A DNA stretch of 64,000 nucleotides from Butyricicoccus sp. (GCA_017886875.1 JAGHIZ010000059.1:47199-111198); one strand, 5' to 3'. Shown: positions 18,714 through 27,882, counted from the stretch's first letter. Program-made: numbers and translations. The notes: generated from the letters alone by a model not told the origin.

Positions 18714-19634
18714 TTATTCAAAATTTTTTTCAAGATAATAAGGTGTGGTCTGATATACATAATAGTTGAGCCAGTTTGTATAAAGCAAATTGCCATGAGA
18801 ACGCCAAGTCATTGAAGGCTCAAGTGTTGGGTCATCATTAGGGAAGTAATGACGAGGAACTATAGGATTTAAGCCACGCCCTTTATCTCTGATATATTCA
18901 GCTTTTAATGTGTTAGCATCATATTCAGAATGACCTAAAACAAAAATCTGTCTGCCATATTTAGCTTCAACTATATATACACCTGCTTCATCAGATACAG
19001 ACAATAATTTTAAATTTGGATTTTTTTCTATATCCTCTGCATGAACTTCTGTATGTCTTGAATGAGGAGCATAAAACATATCATCAAAGCCACGAAATAA
19101 ATTTTCTTTAGGAAGTAAAACCCTATGTTTAAATATACCACTCATTTTTTCATTAAGTGCATATTTTGGTATACCATAATGATGATATAAGCCAGCTTGA
19201 GCACCCCAGCAAATATGTAATGTAGAATGAACATTAGTTTTTGACCAGTCCATAATAGTGCAAAGCTCTTGCCAGTAGTCTACATCTTCAAATTCCATAA
19301 GTTCAACTGGTGCACCAGTTATAATTAAACCGTCATATTTATTATCTTTGATATCATCAAAAGTACGATAAAAAGTTAATAAATGGTCCTCAGGAGTGTG
19401 TGCAGATTTATAAGTGCTTGTCTGAATTAAATCAATTTCAATTTGTAGGGGAGTGTTAGATAAACAGCGTAAAATTTGAGTTTCAGTCACAATTTTAAGT
19501 GGCATTAAATTAAGAAGTGCAATTTTAAGCGGGCGAATATCTTGAGATAATGCACGATGTTCGGTCATAACAAATATATTTTCGCTTTCCAAAACTGCAC
19601 GAGCTGGAAGGCTATCAGCTATTTTTATAGGCAT
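18714..19634 (-). CDS. metA: Homoserine O-acetyltransferase (MetA type)
   Basis: This 306-residue enzyme acylates homoserine for methionine synthesis. The catalytic Cys142 lies in [10 protein letters not shown]. His and Glu of the catalytic triad are within [14 protein letters not shown]. The position that sets acyl-donor choice, residue 111, is Glu (APVELMEFE). In this family Glu111 goes with acetyl-CoA and Gly with succinyl-CoA, so I call it an acetyltransferase although many databases name the family homoserine O-succinyltransferase. It stands alone; no SAM riboswitch is seen upstream. Confidence 0.93.
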   Translation of the reverse strand: MPIKIADSLPARAVLESENIFVMTEHRALSQDIRPLKIALLNLMPLKIVTETQILRCLSNTPLQIEIDLIQTSTYKSAHTPEDHLLTFYRTFDDIKDNKYDGLIITGAPVELMEFEDVDYWQELCTIMDWSKTNVHSTLHICWGAQAGLYHHYGIPKYALNEKMSGIFKHRVLLPKENLFRGFDDMFYAPHSRHTEVHAEDIEKNPNLKLLSVSDEAGVYIVEAKYGRQIFVLGHSEYDANTLKAEYIRDKGRGLNPIVPRHYFPNDDPTLEPSMTWRSHGNLLYTNWLNYYVYQTTPYYLEKNFE

Positions 19635-19778
19635 AGTAGATTTAATGCTCCTTTTTTTATTAAATTAAAAACACATACAAAGTTATTATAACAAATAGGG
19701 TTAAAACAGTAAAGTAATGTATTTACAGCTTGTTTCTGGTTAAACTATAAAAAACAAAAAATAAAAGGACAAATTTTT

Positions 19779-20132
19779 ATGTTTTTAAAATTTATTATAG
19801 TTGGCTCGCTTGCTGGACTTGCTAACGGTTTATTTGGTGCAGGCGGTGGCTTATTTATTGTACCGCTTTTTATACATTGGTGTAAAATAGAAGAACGTAA
19901 TGCTTTTGCAAGCTCGGTTGCAATTATTTTGCCTATTAGTATAGTTTCAGCTTTTATATACTTTAAACATGGATATTTAAACATAATATCTGCTTTACCA
20001 TATATTATAGGCGGTGCTTTAGGTGGCTTTATTTCTGGGCATTTTTTTAAAAATATAAATATGCTATGGCTTAGAAGAATATTTGCGATTTTTATACTTT
20101 ATGGCGGTTTTCGTGCAATTTTAGGATTTTGA
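19779..20132 (+). CDS. Half-size TauE/SafE-family membrane protein (first of pair)
   Basis: This 117-residue membrane protein has four hydrophobic segments and the TauE/SafE signature FGAGGGLFIVPLF near residues 16-28. Full TauE/SafE transporters (about 240-260 residues) contain two such halves, so this is one half encoded alone. It ends 23 bp before the second half-gene, and the two probably assemble as a heterodimer. The family exports or imports small sulfonate or carboxylate anions. The substrate is unknown. Confidence 0.82.
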   Translation: MFLKFIIVGSLAGLANGLFGAGGGLFIVPLFIHWCKIEERNAFASSVAIILPISIVSAFIYFKHGYLNIISALPYIIGGALGGFISGHFFKNINMLWLRRIFAIFILYGGFRAILGF

Positions 20133-20155
20133 TAAATTCAAAGGAATGATTTTTT

Positions 20156-20509
20156 ATGATATATATTGTTCCAGTTATAGTTGGTACATTAACTGGTATT
20201 TTATCTGGTTTTGGCATTGGTGGCGGTACTCTTTTGATGTTATATTTAACAATTATTGTTGGTATACCACAACAAATCGCCTCAGGCACTAATCTACTTT
20301 ATTTTATTGTGTGTGCACCTTTTGCACTTATTTCTCATATAAAAAACAAGCTTATAGATAAAAAGGCGTTTATATTCTGTACGCTTTCTGGAGTGCCTAT
20401 GTGCATATTTGCTTCACTTATGGCAAATAAAATACCTATTGATATTTTAAAAAAGTTATTTGGTGTTTTTTTGCTTTATGTTGGTTTTAAAGAGCTTTTT
20501 CAAAAATAA
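20156..20509 (+). CDS. Half-size TauE/SafE-family membrane protein (second of pair)
   Basis: Also 117 residues and four hydrophobic segments, with the signature FGIGGGTLLMLYLTI near residues 20-34 followed by PQQIASGTNLLYFI, the classical TauE/SafE motif. It is a distinct sequence from its neighbour, so the pair is not a recent duplication. The first start is ATG with a RBS (ggaatgat). Together the two genes equal one normal transporter in length. Confidence 0.83.
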   Translation: MIYIVPVIVGTLTGILSGFGIGGGTLLMLYLTIIVGIPQQIASGTNLLYFIVCAPFALISHIKNKLIDKKAFIFCTLSGVPMCIFASLMANKIPIDILKKLFGVFLLYVGFKELFQK

Positions 20510-20537
20510 AAATCCGCTTTTGATAAGCGGATTTTAT
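20509..20537. terminator. Bidirectional terminator between TauE pair and thi operon
   Basis: An 11-bp stem (20509-20519 with 20525-20535). It starts at the last base of the TauE stop codon and serves the convergent thiamin operon as well. Confidence 0.85.
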
Positions 20538-20539
20538 AT

Positions 20540-21559
20540 TTAATATTCAAGATTTACCATAACATCAGAAACATCAGGTTTTTCAGAAATAATGCCCTCA
20601 TCATAGAGCCAATCAATATTTTCTTGCCAACATTGCTCGGTTTGGCTTAAAAATTTTGCAGACTCGGTTTCCATAAGAGGTAAAAGGGTTTGTACAGATT
20701 GCTTTTCAACATCTGGGTCAAGTGGGAAATTAGCCTCATCTTGATTTTCAAGTAATACATTTAGCACTTCATCAGGTGAGTTTTTAAAATCTTCAAAGCC
20801 TTTTTCACAAGCTCTTAAAAAGCCTTTAAGCACTTCTGGTTCATTTTCTATCATAGTATCATTTGCAAGAAATACACCTTCATAATATTGTGGAACACCA
20901 AAATCATCAGGGAAGAAGTAGTTTACTTCAAAACCCTCTTTTTCCATCTGAGGAACTTCATGATTTACTAAACAACCGATGGTAGCGTCCACTTGACCGG
21001 TCGTCATAGATGCCATAAGCTCAAAGCCTACATCAATCATTTCAACATCATCAGCACTTGCACCTGAGTTTTTCATAATGCTATGAATAAGTGCTTCAGA
21101 TAATTCTGTACCTGCATAGCCAATAGTTTTACCTACTAAATCTTTTGGTTCAGTGATGTTTTTATCTTTTAGTGAAAGCACTATGTTAAGTGGGCTTTGC
21201 ACAACTGCACCAATGGATTTTACAGGAATGTTCTGGTCAGCTCTTGACTGAATAATATCTTGCTGATAGTAAAGCCCGATATCCGCTTGACCTGCTGCAA
21301 CCATGCTAATAGCATCATTTGTTCCCGCTGGGGATTGTAATTTAACTGTTAAACCTTCCTCAGCAAAATAACCAGCTTGTTCAGCTTGATATAAAAATGC
21401 ATGTAATGCATTTGGATACCAATCTAAAACCACAGTTAGCTCTCTAAGGTCATCTTTACCGCTTGTAGAGCCATTGTCAGAGCTGTTATTATTGTTTGCT
21501 GAACAACCTGCAAGTAACATTGCTACGGCTGTAAATGCTGCAAAAATTCTTTTTTTCAT
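20540..21559 (-). CDS. ABC-transporter substrate-binding lipoprotein, ThiY/NMT1-like
   Basis: This 339-residue lipoprotein (signal with lipobox LLAGC, Cys about 20) belongs to the NMT1/THI5-like periplasmic-binding family. Start: the ATG at 21559 has a strong RBS (aggagg) and begins MKKRIFAAFTAVAMLLAGC; an in-frame ATG at 21601 overlaps the permease gene and has no RBS. Seen: LTVVLDWYPNALHAFLYQAE, the family motif around the ligand site. Members bind the HMP precursor of thiamin (formylaminopyrimidine in Bacillus) or other pyrimidines. Its place in a thi operon supports that role. Confidence 0.88.
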   Translation of the reverse strand: MKKRIFAAFTAVAMLLAGCSANNNNSSDNGSTSGKDDLRELTVVLDWYPNALHAFLYQAEQAGYFAEEGLTVKLQSPAGTNDAISMVAAGQADIGLYYQQDIIQSRADQNIPVKSIGAVVQSPLNIVLSLKDKNITEPKDLVGKTIGYAGTELSEALIHSIMKNSGASADDVEMIDVGFELMASMTTGQVDATIGCLVNHEVPQMEKEGFEVNYFFPDDFGVPQYYEGVFLANDTMIENEPEVLKGFLRACEKGFEDFKNSPDEVLNVLLENQDEANFPLDPDVEKQSVQTLLPLMETESAKFLSQTEQCWQENIDWLYDEGIISEKPDVSDVMVNLEY

Positions 21560-21587
21560 CTTAAATCCTCCTATTATAGATACGTTT

Positions 21588-22337
21588 TTATAAATCTCCA
21601 CGCCATGTTATAAGTTTTTTCTCAAGCCATGAGACTATACTAACAATAATCATTGCAATAACACTAAGTAAAACTATTGGTGCAAATACACCTGCACCAT
21701 CTAGCTGTGTCATCATTCGGCGGCTAAAATATCCAAGTCCTGCGGTAGCCCCTAACCATTCTCCAATGGCTGCACCAATAATAGACATTGGAATTGCCAT
21801 TTTCATTGCAGAGAAAAAGTAAGGCAGAGCAGCAGGTAATTTTAGTTTAAAGAATATTTCATATTTGCTTGCACCAAATGTATGCATTAAATCAATCATA
21901 TCAGTTTTTGCAGAACGTAAACCATCAAAAAGTGTTACAGCTATTGGAAAAAATGTTATAAGCACAGTAACTAAAACTTTACTCCAAATTGTATAACCAA
22001 ACCACATTACAAAAAGCGGTGCAAGTGCGGTTGTAGGTATTGTTTGAGATGCAATCATAACAGGGTACAATGTTTTTTCCGCAATAGGGAACATATCCAT
22101 AATGATTGAAAGTGCAACACCTAAAACAATAGAGATAAGTAAGCCTATACCTGTACAGCTCATTGTAGCGGGTAAATGTGCGGTAAAAAGTGGCTCTCTA
22201 AGTTCCCAAAGTTTTTCTAAAATCTGAATTGGTGTAGGTAAAATATATGCAGCATTAACTTTCATTGCTCCAAACTGCCAGATAATAAGCAGAGCAAATG
22301 TAAAAATTAAAGCTGGCAAATTATTATTCCTTTTCAA
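21588..22337 (-). CDS. ABC-transporter permease, ThiX-like
   Basis: This 249-residue permease has six predicted helices and the EAA loop (DLMHTFGASKYEIFFKLKLPAALPYFFSAMK) contacting the ATPase. It overlaps the ATPase gene by 4 bp, indicating translational coupling. With the lipoprotein and ATPase it forms a complete importer, most likely for the pyrimidine moiety of thiamin, given the TPP riboswitch and TenA gene in the operon. Confidence 0.9.
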   Translation of the reverse strand: MKRNNNLPALIFTFALLIIWQFGAMKVNAAYILPTPIQILEKLWELREPLFTAHLPATMSCTGIGLLISIVLGVALSIIMDMFPIAEKTLYPVMIASQTIPTTALAPLFVMWFGYTIWSKVLVTVLITFFPIAVTLFDGLRSAKTDMIDLMHTFGASKYEIFFKLKLPAALPYFFSAMKMAIPMSIIGAAIGEWLGATAGLGYFSRRMMTQLDGAGVFAPIVLLSVIAMIIVSIVSWLEKKLITWRGDL

Positions 22338-23092
22338 ATTAAATTTGCCTCCCTTCTAAGCATTTTTATAAGTTGCTCTCTAAGGGATAGCATATCTTTT
22401 TTTGTAAGACTTTCACGGCTTCTAGGATAACCACAAGGCACATCAAAAGATACAAGTTTTTTTATTGGTAAATCTTCAATTACAAGCACTCGACCAGATA
22501 AAAACAAAGCTTCTTCAACATCATGAGTAATAAAAAGCACGGTTTTATGTTCACGTTCCCATTGCTCTAAAAGCCATTCCTGCATAGAAATTCTGGTTAA
22601 AAAATCAAGTGCAGAAAAAGGCTCGTCAAGAAGTAGTAAATCAGAACCAGTTAGCAGTGTTCGGGCAAATGCAGCACGTTGACGCATACCGCCTGAAAGC
22701 TCACTAGGCTTTTTATTTTCCAGTCCTGAAAGTCCAACTTTTTCAAGTGTTGATTTAACTTTTTCGTTCATTTGCTCTTTTGTAAATGTTTTCTGTATTT
22801 GCATGGGAAGTTTTAAATTATCGCCAACTGTTCGCCATGGGAAAAGCAGGTCTTTTTGTGGCATATAACCGCAATAACCTTTTCTTTGGTCAATAGTCTG
22901 ATTGTTTACAAGTATTTCACCAGTTTCACGTTCTAATAATTTGCATATTAAACGGAAAATTGTACTTTTACCGCAGCCAGATGGTCCAATTACAGAAACA
23001 AATTCACCTTTATTTATATGAAATGATAGATTTTCAAGCATATAGTAATCATCAACATCATATTTAAAAGAAACATTTTTAAATTCTAGCAT
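22334..23092 (-). CDS. ABC-transporter ATPase, ThiZ-like
   Basis: This 252-residue nucleotide-binding subunit has Walker A GPSGCGKST (about 37-45), a Q-loop, signature LSGGMRQRAAFARTL, Walker B LLLLDEPFSALD and an H-loop (FITHD). It is of the NitT/TauT group, fitting the NMT1-like binding protein. It is 6 bp from tenA. Confidence 0.93.
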   Translation of the reverse strand: MLEFKNVSFKYDVDDYYMLENLSFHINKGEFVSVIGPSGCGKSTIFRLICKLLERETGEILVNNQTIDQRKGYCGYMPQKDLLFPWRTVGDNLKLPMQIQKTFTKEQMNEKVKSTLEKVGLSGLENKKPSELSGGMRQRAAFARTLLTGSDLLLLDEPFSALDFLTRISMQEWLLEQWEREHKTVLFITHDVEEALFLSGRVLVIEDLPIKKLVSFDVPCGYPRSRESLTKKDMLSLREQLIKMLRREANLI

Positions 23093-23098
23093 GGTTTA

Positions 23099-23767
23099 TC
23101 ACTCCATATTCCATGCCATATCCCAGAATTTATATTCATATTCTGAGCAAATAACAAAAATATCAATAAGCTTTTTTGCTTTCTCATCGCTAATATTTTC
23201 GCAAAGCTTGTTCATAAGATTTTCTAGCTTACGGTTTGCATTTGCATATTCCTCACCAGAATAACCGCTAACCCATTCACCGTAAAACTCATGGTTTACA
23301 GACTGAGGATAGTTTTCAGCTATCCATTTACCAATAAATTCATAGCTAATTGCACAAGATAAAATAGCCGCAAGACCTGCGGTTTCATCGCCGTGCTCTG
23401 CAACATTTAACATATATGATGTATAAGATAAGTTAGTTAAACTTAATTTAACTTTTTCTATCTCATTATCACTTATACCCATTCGACTCATATAGCTTTT
23501 ATGGATTTTCATTTCACCATTTAAAATGTTATTTATGCTAAAAGAGCAAAGCGACATTATTTGTTTATTATCTGTTTTAGTTAGTGTGTGTGCAAAAACT
23601 TTTGCATAGTCAAAGAGATATAAATAATCTTGTAAAAGGTAAAAGCGAAATTTTTTAATATCTAAATCACCATTTGCAAGCCCTAAAATAAAAGGGTGCT
23701 TTAAATAGCTTTGCCAAATATTTTCGCTCTCTTTGAGCATACGCTCTATAATAGGTTTAGTATTCAA
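23099..23767 (-). CDS. tenA: TenA-family aminopyrimidine aminohydrolase (thiaminase II)
   Basis: This 222-residue all-helical enzyme hydrolyses amino-HMP to HMP, so that degraded thiamin can be reused. Motifs: HPFILGLANGDL, FRFYLLQDYLYLFDYAKVFA, the catalytic Cys in LSCAISYEFIGKW (about 135), and the C-terminal FWDMAW with a Glu (EYEYKFW). The length is typical. It lies in the thi operon between thiM and the importer. Confidence 0.93.
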   Translation of the reverse strand: MNTKPIIERMLKESENIWQSYLKHPFILGLANGDLDIKKFRFYLLQDYLYLFDYAKVFAHTLTKTDNKQIMSLCSFSINNILNGEMKIHKSYMSRMGISDNEIEKVKLSLTNLSYTSYMLNVAEHGDETAGLAAILSCAISYEFIGKWIAENYPQSVNHEFYGEWVSGYSGEEYANANRKLENLMNKLCENISDEKAKKLIDIFVICSEYEYKFWDMAWNME

Positions 23768-23790
23768 GGTGGTACCCCCAATGAAAAATT

Positions 23791-24624
23791 TTATTTTTTT
23801 AAGATTTCAAGTTTTATATTTTTGATTATTTGTTCACTTGAAATCATGCTTACAAAGTCAATAAGTCGTGTACGGAATGAGGCGGTGCCCTCCGTCAGTT
23901 CTCGCACACGCTTTTCTGCAAGTTCGGCTGATACATTCATAACAGCCGCCGCAGTCACCGCACTTTCAAAACATTTATCTGGATTTGCTCCACAATATGT
24001 CGCTGTGAGTGCGGTGAGCATACAGCCTGCACCAGTTATTCTGCTCATCATTTCACTGCCTCCATGAAGTACAGCAGTGGTCTTACCGTCGCTTATTAAA
24101 TCAATAGCTCCAGTCATCATAATTATGCAGCCTGTTTGCAAACTGTAATTAAAAACCATTTCAATAGCTTTGCTAAGATTTTCTTCTGTTGTGCTGTCTA
24201 TTTGGTTTGCTTCAACGCCTTTTGTTGTTGTGCTGCCTTTTGCTAGTGCTCTAATCTCAGATGCATTACCACGAATAACACTTATTTTTGCATCTTCAAG
24301 TAGTATTTTTCCTGTGTCACTTCTTAGGGTTGATGCACCTGCTGCCACTGGGTCAAGTACAATAGGGTGATTAAGTTCACTAGCTTTTATTGCAGCTTTT
24401 AGCATTGCATCTTGTGCTTTTAAAGCTCCAAGATTTAATACAAGTGATGAACAAAGTGAGGTTATTTGCTCAACTTCTCTTTCATCTTGTGCCATTGTTG
24501 GTGCTCCAAAAGCTGCATGTATTATATTTGCACAATCATTAACAGTTATATTATTAGTGATTGAATGAACAAGTGGGCGTTTGATTTTAGTGTTTTCCAA
24601 AATTTTAATAATTTCTTTTATCAA
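23791..24624 (-). CDS. thiM: Hydroxyethylthiazole kinase
   Basis: This 277-residue kinase phosphorylates 4-methyl-5-(2-hydroxyethyl)thiazole. Seen: PLVHSITNNITVNDCAN, GAPTMAQDEREV, LDPVAAGAS and the ribokinase-like end SRITGAGCMLTALTA, where Cys replaces the Asp of many homologues, as known in ThiM. Its start overlaps the thiW stop by 4 bp. Together with ThiD it supplies both halves for thiamin phosphate. ThiE, which joins them, is not in this window. Confidence 0.95.
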   Translation of the reverse strand: MIKEIIKILENTKIKRPLVHSITNNITVNDCANIIHAAFGAPTMAQDEREVEQITSLCSSLVLNLGALKAQDAMLKAAIKASELNHPIVLDPVAAGASTLRSDTGKILLEDAKISVIRGNASEIRALAKGSTTTKGVEANQIDSTTEENLSKAIEMVFNYSLQTGCIIMMTGAIDLISDGKTTAVLHGGSEMMSRITGAGCMLTALTATYCGANPDKCFESAVTAAAVMNVSAELAEKRVRELTEGTASFRTRLIDFVSMISSEQIIKNIKLEILKK

Positions 24625-25124
24625 CGCAGTGATACCTCAAGCTGATTTAAAACATTTGTGCGTTTTAGTGCGGATAATACTAAAACAGAGATTAAAGCAC
24701 CAACAGCAGTTGATACTAAAAATGATGGTACAAAGGTAAACATTGCAGCATCTTTATTATTCATAAGCCATGCAGCAAGTGGATATGATGCAATACCGCC
24801 TAAAATGCCTGTGCCGAAAACCTCGCCTATATAAGCGGCTGGCAGTTTTGGACATAATTTATAAAGTAGACCGCAAAGCAATGCACCAATCATAGAACCA
24901 GTGAATGCAAGTATACTACCAAGTCCCATAAGATTGCGAAGTAGGGAAGCGACAAATGCCATTCCTACTGCATACCAAGGACCAAGCACTACACCAGCAA
25001 TAACATTTACCATATGCTGTACTGGTGAGCATTTAGCACCAAGCACTGGAATGGAAAACAAACTTCCTACAACTGCTATTGCTGTTAGCATTCCTGCAAG
25101 TGTAAGTTTTTTTGTGTTTTTCAA
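24621..25124 (-). CDS. thiW: ThiW-type ECF S component
   Basis: This 167-residue membrane protein is the substrate-binding subunit of an energy-coupling-factor importer for hydroxyethylthiazole. Start: a TTG at 25124 is chosen because aaggagg (25134-25140) is 9 bp upstream and the protein then begins directly before the first helix. An upstream ATG at 25196 would overlap thiD by 68 bp. Features: GCGA-like first helix (LAGMLTAIAVVGSLFSIPVLG), PVQHMVNVIAGVVLGPWYA and a five- to six-helix pattern. The shared EcfAA'T module must be elsewhere. Confidence 0.88.
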   Translation of the reverse strand: MKNTKKLTLAGMLTAIAVVGSLFSIPVLGAKCSPVQHMVNVIAGVVLGPWYAVGMAFVASLLRNLMGLGSILAFTGSMIGALLCGLLYKLCPKLPAAYIGEVFGTGILGGIASYPLAAWLMNNKDAAMFTFVPSFLVSTAVGALISVLVLSALKRTNVLNQLEVSLR

Positions 25125-25128
25125 ATTT

Positions 25129-25917
25129 TTAAACCTCCTTATATTTAAAACCATGGTCAAGTGGTCCGCTGCCTTTACCAAGGTCAAGCTGTGCATTTAA
25201 TGCCCCCGTGATATAATCCTTTGCGTTTTGTACAGCCTGTGCAAGATTACAGCCTTTAGCTAAATTACATGCAATGGCAGATGATAATGTGCAACCTGTA
25301 CCATGCGTGTTAGGATTATCAACACGTTTACCTGAAAACCAGTGAATGTTTCCGTTTTCATAAAGTAAATCGTCTGCACAGTCTGTTAAATGACCGCCTT
25401 TAATTAAAATAGCTGCACTGGTAATTTCAGAAATTTTTTCTGCTGCTTTTAACATATCATCTTTAGTTTCAATATTAAGACCAGATAACACTTCAGCTTC
25501 AGAAATATTAGGTGTAATAAGTGTTGCAAGTGGCATAAGTTGATTTATAAGTGCATGGACAGCATCATTTTTCATAAGGCTGCTGCCGCTTGTTGCAACC
25601 ATTACGGGGTCACATACAATATTTTGTGCGTTATATTCCTTTAGCTTTTTGGCAATACTGTCTATAATATCAGTATTTGATACCATGCCGATTTTTACAG
25701 CATCTGGTCTGATATCTTCAAAAACACAATCAATTTGTTTTGCTACAAACTCTGGTGATGACTCCAAAACATCATATACGCCAGTTGTGTTTTGTGCAGT
25801 GAGTGCAGTTATAACACTCATACCATAAACACCATTAGCTAACATGGTTTTTAGGTCGGCTTGTATGCCTGCACCGCCTGAGCAGTCCGAGCCTGCAATA
25901 GTTAATACCTTTTTCAA
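25129..25917 (-). CDS. thiD: Hydroxymethylpyrimidine/phosphomethylpyrimidine kinase
   Basis: This 262-residue ribokinase-fold enzyme phosphorylates HMP twice to HMP-PP. Family motifs are clear: [19 protein letters not shown] at the N-terminus, [11 protein letters not shown] near 115, [10 protein letters not shown] and the active-site [16 protein letters not shown] near 210. It is the first gene of the operon and directly follows the riboswitch and terminator. The stop lies 5 bp before the thiW TTG. Confidence 0.96.
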   Translation of the reverse strand: MKKVLTIAGSDCSGGAGIQADLKTMLANGVYGMSVITALTAQNTTGVYDVLESSPEFVAKQIDCVFEDIRPDAVKIGMVSNTDIIDSIAKKLKEYNAQNIVCDPVMVATSGSSLMKNDAVHALINQLMPLATLITPNISEAEVLSGLNIETKDDMLKAAEKISEITSAAILIKGGHLTDCADDLLYENGNIHWFSGKRVDNPNTHGTGCTLSSAIACNLAKGCNLAQAVQNAKDYITGALNAQLDLGKGSGPLDHGFKYKEV

Positions 25918-25940
25918 AACTTAAATCCTCCTTGAAAAAA

Positions 25941-25983
25941 CAAAAAACCGAAAACAAACCATAAAAATAGGAATGTTTCCGGT
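25941..25983 (-). terminator. Riboswitch-controlled terminator of thi operon
   Basis: On the minus strand, a 10-bp stem with one G-U pair (arms 25974-25983 and 25947-25956) is followed by TTTTTTG. It lies between the TPP aptamer and thiD, so ligand binding probably ends transcription early. Confidence 0.85.
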
Positions 25984-26010
25984 ATTAAGTCAAAAAATAA
26001 CAAAACTTCG

Positions 26011-26101
26011 TCAGCGTCCCTACGTTGGCATTATCCAAATCAGGTTAAAGGTCGAGGGGAAAACGCCCCTCCTCTCAGCCTTCCAATGAAAGCTCCCTTG
26101 C
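26011..26101 (-). ncRNA. TPP riboswitch (THI element)
   Basis: On the minus strand the conserved aptamer parts appear in order: GGGAGCT, GGCTGAGAGG, a GC-rich stem (GAGGGGCG and complement), ACCTGATTTGGATAATGCC and CAACGTAGGGA. These are the pyrimidine- and pyrophosphate-sensing loops of the TPP class. It controls the seven-gene thiamin salvage operon. Confidence 0.96.
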
Positions 26102-26108
26102 AGAAAAA

Positions 26109-26137
26109 ATGCTATCACCAAAAACAAAATTTGTCAA
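26109..26137 (-). promoter_or_regulatory. Predicted promoter of thi operon
   Basis: On the minus strand, TTGACA (26137-26132) and TAGCAT (26114-26109) are separated by 17 bp, just upstream of the TPP aptamer. Confidence 0.7.
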
Positions 26138-26213
26138 GCATTTTACAAATTTCGACTTGCATTTTAATTATAAATAAATTATCATTCTTAAAAATAAATT
26201 TTAGGTGATACAT

Positions 26214-26681
26214 ATGATAAATACAACACTATGCTATATTGAAAAAGATAATAAATATTTAATGCTACACTGCACAAAGCAAAATTTAAACAATGATAAA
26301 TGGTTAGGTGTAGGCGGAAAATTCGAGGATAAAGAAAGTCCAGAAGATTGTGTACTTCGTGAAACATTAGAAGAAACAGGTCTAACTTTAACTTCTTACC
26401 AGTATAGAGGCATAATTACCTTTGTTTCTGATAAATATGAAACTGAATATATGCATTTATTTACTGCTGATAAATGGACTGGCGAAATAAAGAAGTGTGA
26501 TGAAGGTGAGCTTGTTTGGGTAGACAAAAGTAAGATTAGCTCTTTGCCAATATGGGAAGGTGATAAGCTATTTTTTAAACTCTTAGATGAAAAAGCAGAG
26601 TTTTTCTCTCTAAAATTGTGTTATGAGGGTAACACTCTGGTATGTGCTGTGCTAAATGGCAAACCGCTTTTATTAGGCTAA
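26214..26681 (+). CDS. NUDIX hydrolase, 8-oxo-dGTP diphosphatase-like
   Basis: This 155-residue protein has a complete Nudix box at about residues 34-57 (GGKFEDKESPEDC then REtlEETGL), which binds Mg2+ and cleaves nucleoside diphosphate linkages. N-terminal NTTLCYIEKDNKYLMLHC and LGVGGKFE are typical of MutT/YtkD-like 8-oxo-dGTPases of Firmicutes. Start: ATG at 26214 is preferred, with aggtg 6 bp upstream; a GTG at 26205 lies within that RBS. It stands alone between the thi operon and hrcA. Confidence 0.88.
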   Translation: MINTTLCYIEKDNKYLMLHCTKQNLNNDKWLGVGGKFEDKESPEDCVLRETLEETGLTLTSYQYRGIITFVSDKYETEYMHLFTADKWTGEIKKCDEGELVWVDKSKISSLPIWEGDKLFFKLLDEKAEFFSLKLCYEGNTLVCAVLNGKPLLLG

Positions 26682-26748
26682 TATTGTGTCGATTTAGTGA
26701 ATATTTTATTTATTTTTACCTCATTCACAAATAATTTACATACACCCC

Positions 26749-26777
26749 TTGACTTATTGCTATTATGGTGGTAAATT
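26749..26777 (+). promoter_or_regulatory. Predicted promoter of hrcA operon
   Basis: TTGACT (26749-26754) and TAAATT (26772-26777) are separated by 17 bp. It lies directly upstream of the CIRCE operator. Confidence 0.7.
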
Positions 26778-26781
26778 AATT

Positions 26782-26808
26782 TTAGCACTCAGAGGCTAAG
26801 AGTGCTAA
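26782..26808 (+). promoter_or_regulatory. CIRCE operator (HrcA binding site)
   Basis: TTAGCACTC, 9 bp, GAGTGCTAA: a perfect match to the CIRCE consensus at the expected transcript start of hrcA-grpE-dnaK-dnaJ. HrcA binding here represses the operon until heat shock. Confidence 0.97.
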
Positions 26809-26824
26809 ATGAAAGGAGGGCTCC

Positions 26825-27865
26825 ATGATGGAGCTTTCAGAACGCAAGAAACAAATATTAAAAGCTATTATAGGTGATTATATTTTAACCGCTGAACCTG
26901 TGGGTTCTAAAGCACTTGCAGCCCGACCAGAGCTAAAATTTTCTTCAGCCACTATCAGAAATGAAATGAGCGAGCTTGAAGAAATGGGTTACCTTGAAAA
27001 ACCTCATACATCAGCAGGAAGAATACCATCACCGCTTGGCTATCGTTTATATGTAGATGAGCTTATGGACTCATATGATATATCCGATAGAGATATACCG
27101 CCAATAGAGGCAATGCTAAAAGGCAAAGCAAAAGAGCTTGACAGACTTATTCAGGAAGCGGGTAGACTGGTTTCCAGTCTTACAAATTATGCTTCTGTTG
27201 CTGTAACTCCAGATATGAACAGATGTGTTATAAAACAGTTTGAGATTATAACTGTTGATACAACCACATTTGTTATTGTGGTTGTCACAGACACAGGGCA
27301 AGTTAAAAATAAACTTGTGCATACGGCTGCTCCTGTTACTAAAGATGAGTCTGAACTTCTAACTTATATTTTAAATCAAACGCTAACAGGTTTGCCGTTA
27401 AGCCAAATTACAGCAGAACGTTTTGATGTTGTAAGACGTGCAGCGGGGCTTTCAGCTTTACTTGCTCCACTGGCTGAGTATATAGCAGAGCTTATAGAGG
27501 AGCTTGGCAGTCAAAAGGTATTTTTAGATGGTGCTAATAAATTGCTTAGATTTCCAGAATATCGTGACCCAGATAAAGCTCAAGCACTGCTTGACTATAT
27601 AACTACTGATGATAAACATTTACTTCCTGTTTGCAAAAACATGGACGGTGTCCAATTTTTTATAGGTCCAGAAAATGGAGAAAATCCGCTTTCTGATGCG
27701 TCTATGATTTATGCAAAGTATGATATTGGAAATTTAGGTCAAGGTGTTATTGGTATTGTAGGCCCTACACGAATGGATTATAAAAGACTTTCGGCAAGGC
27801 TTTCTCATTTTGCTAAAGAACTTAATAAGCTGATAGCTGAAACTTTTTTAGATGAAAACAAATAG
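26825..27865 (+). CDS. hrcA: Heat-inducible transcription repressor HrcA
   Basis: This 346-residue repressor has an N-terminal winged HTH (ILKAIIGDYILTAEPVGSKAL, SSATIRNEMSELEEMGYLEKPHTSAGRIPS), a GAF-like middle domain and a C-terminal dimerisation region (GVIGIVGPTRMDYKR near 315). It binds CIRCE with help of GroEL. Length and order are typical. It is the first gene of the four-gene chaperone operon and represses itself via the site at 26782-26808. An ATG 3 bp later is an equally possible start. Confidence 0.97.
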   Translation: MMELSERKKQILKAIIGDYILTAEPVGSKALAARPELKFSSATIRNEMSELEEMGYLEKPHTSAGRIPSPLGYRLYVDELMDSYDISDRDIPPIEAMLKGKAKELDRLIQEAGRLVSSLTNYASVAVTPDMNRCVIKQFEIITVDTTTFVIVVVTDTGQVKNKLVHTAAPVTKDESELLTYILNQTLTGLPLSQITAERFDVVRRAAGLSALLAPLAEYIAELIEELGSQKVFLDGANKLLRFPEYRDPDKAQALLDYITTDDKHLLPVCKNMDGVQFFIGPENGENPLSDASMIYAKYDIGNLGQGVIGIVGPTRMDYKRLSARLSHFAKELNKLIAETFLDENK

Positions 27866-27882
27866 TTTTAAGGAATGATATA

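Noticed and set aside
18714..19634. Homoserine O-succinyltransferase
   Set aside because: Residue 111 is Glu, which in this family goes with acetyl-CoA; Gly would indicate succinyl-CoA.
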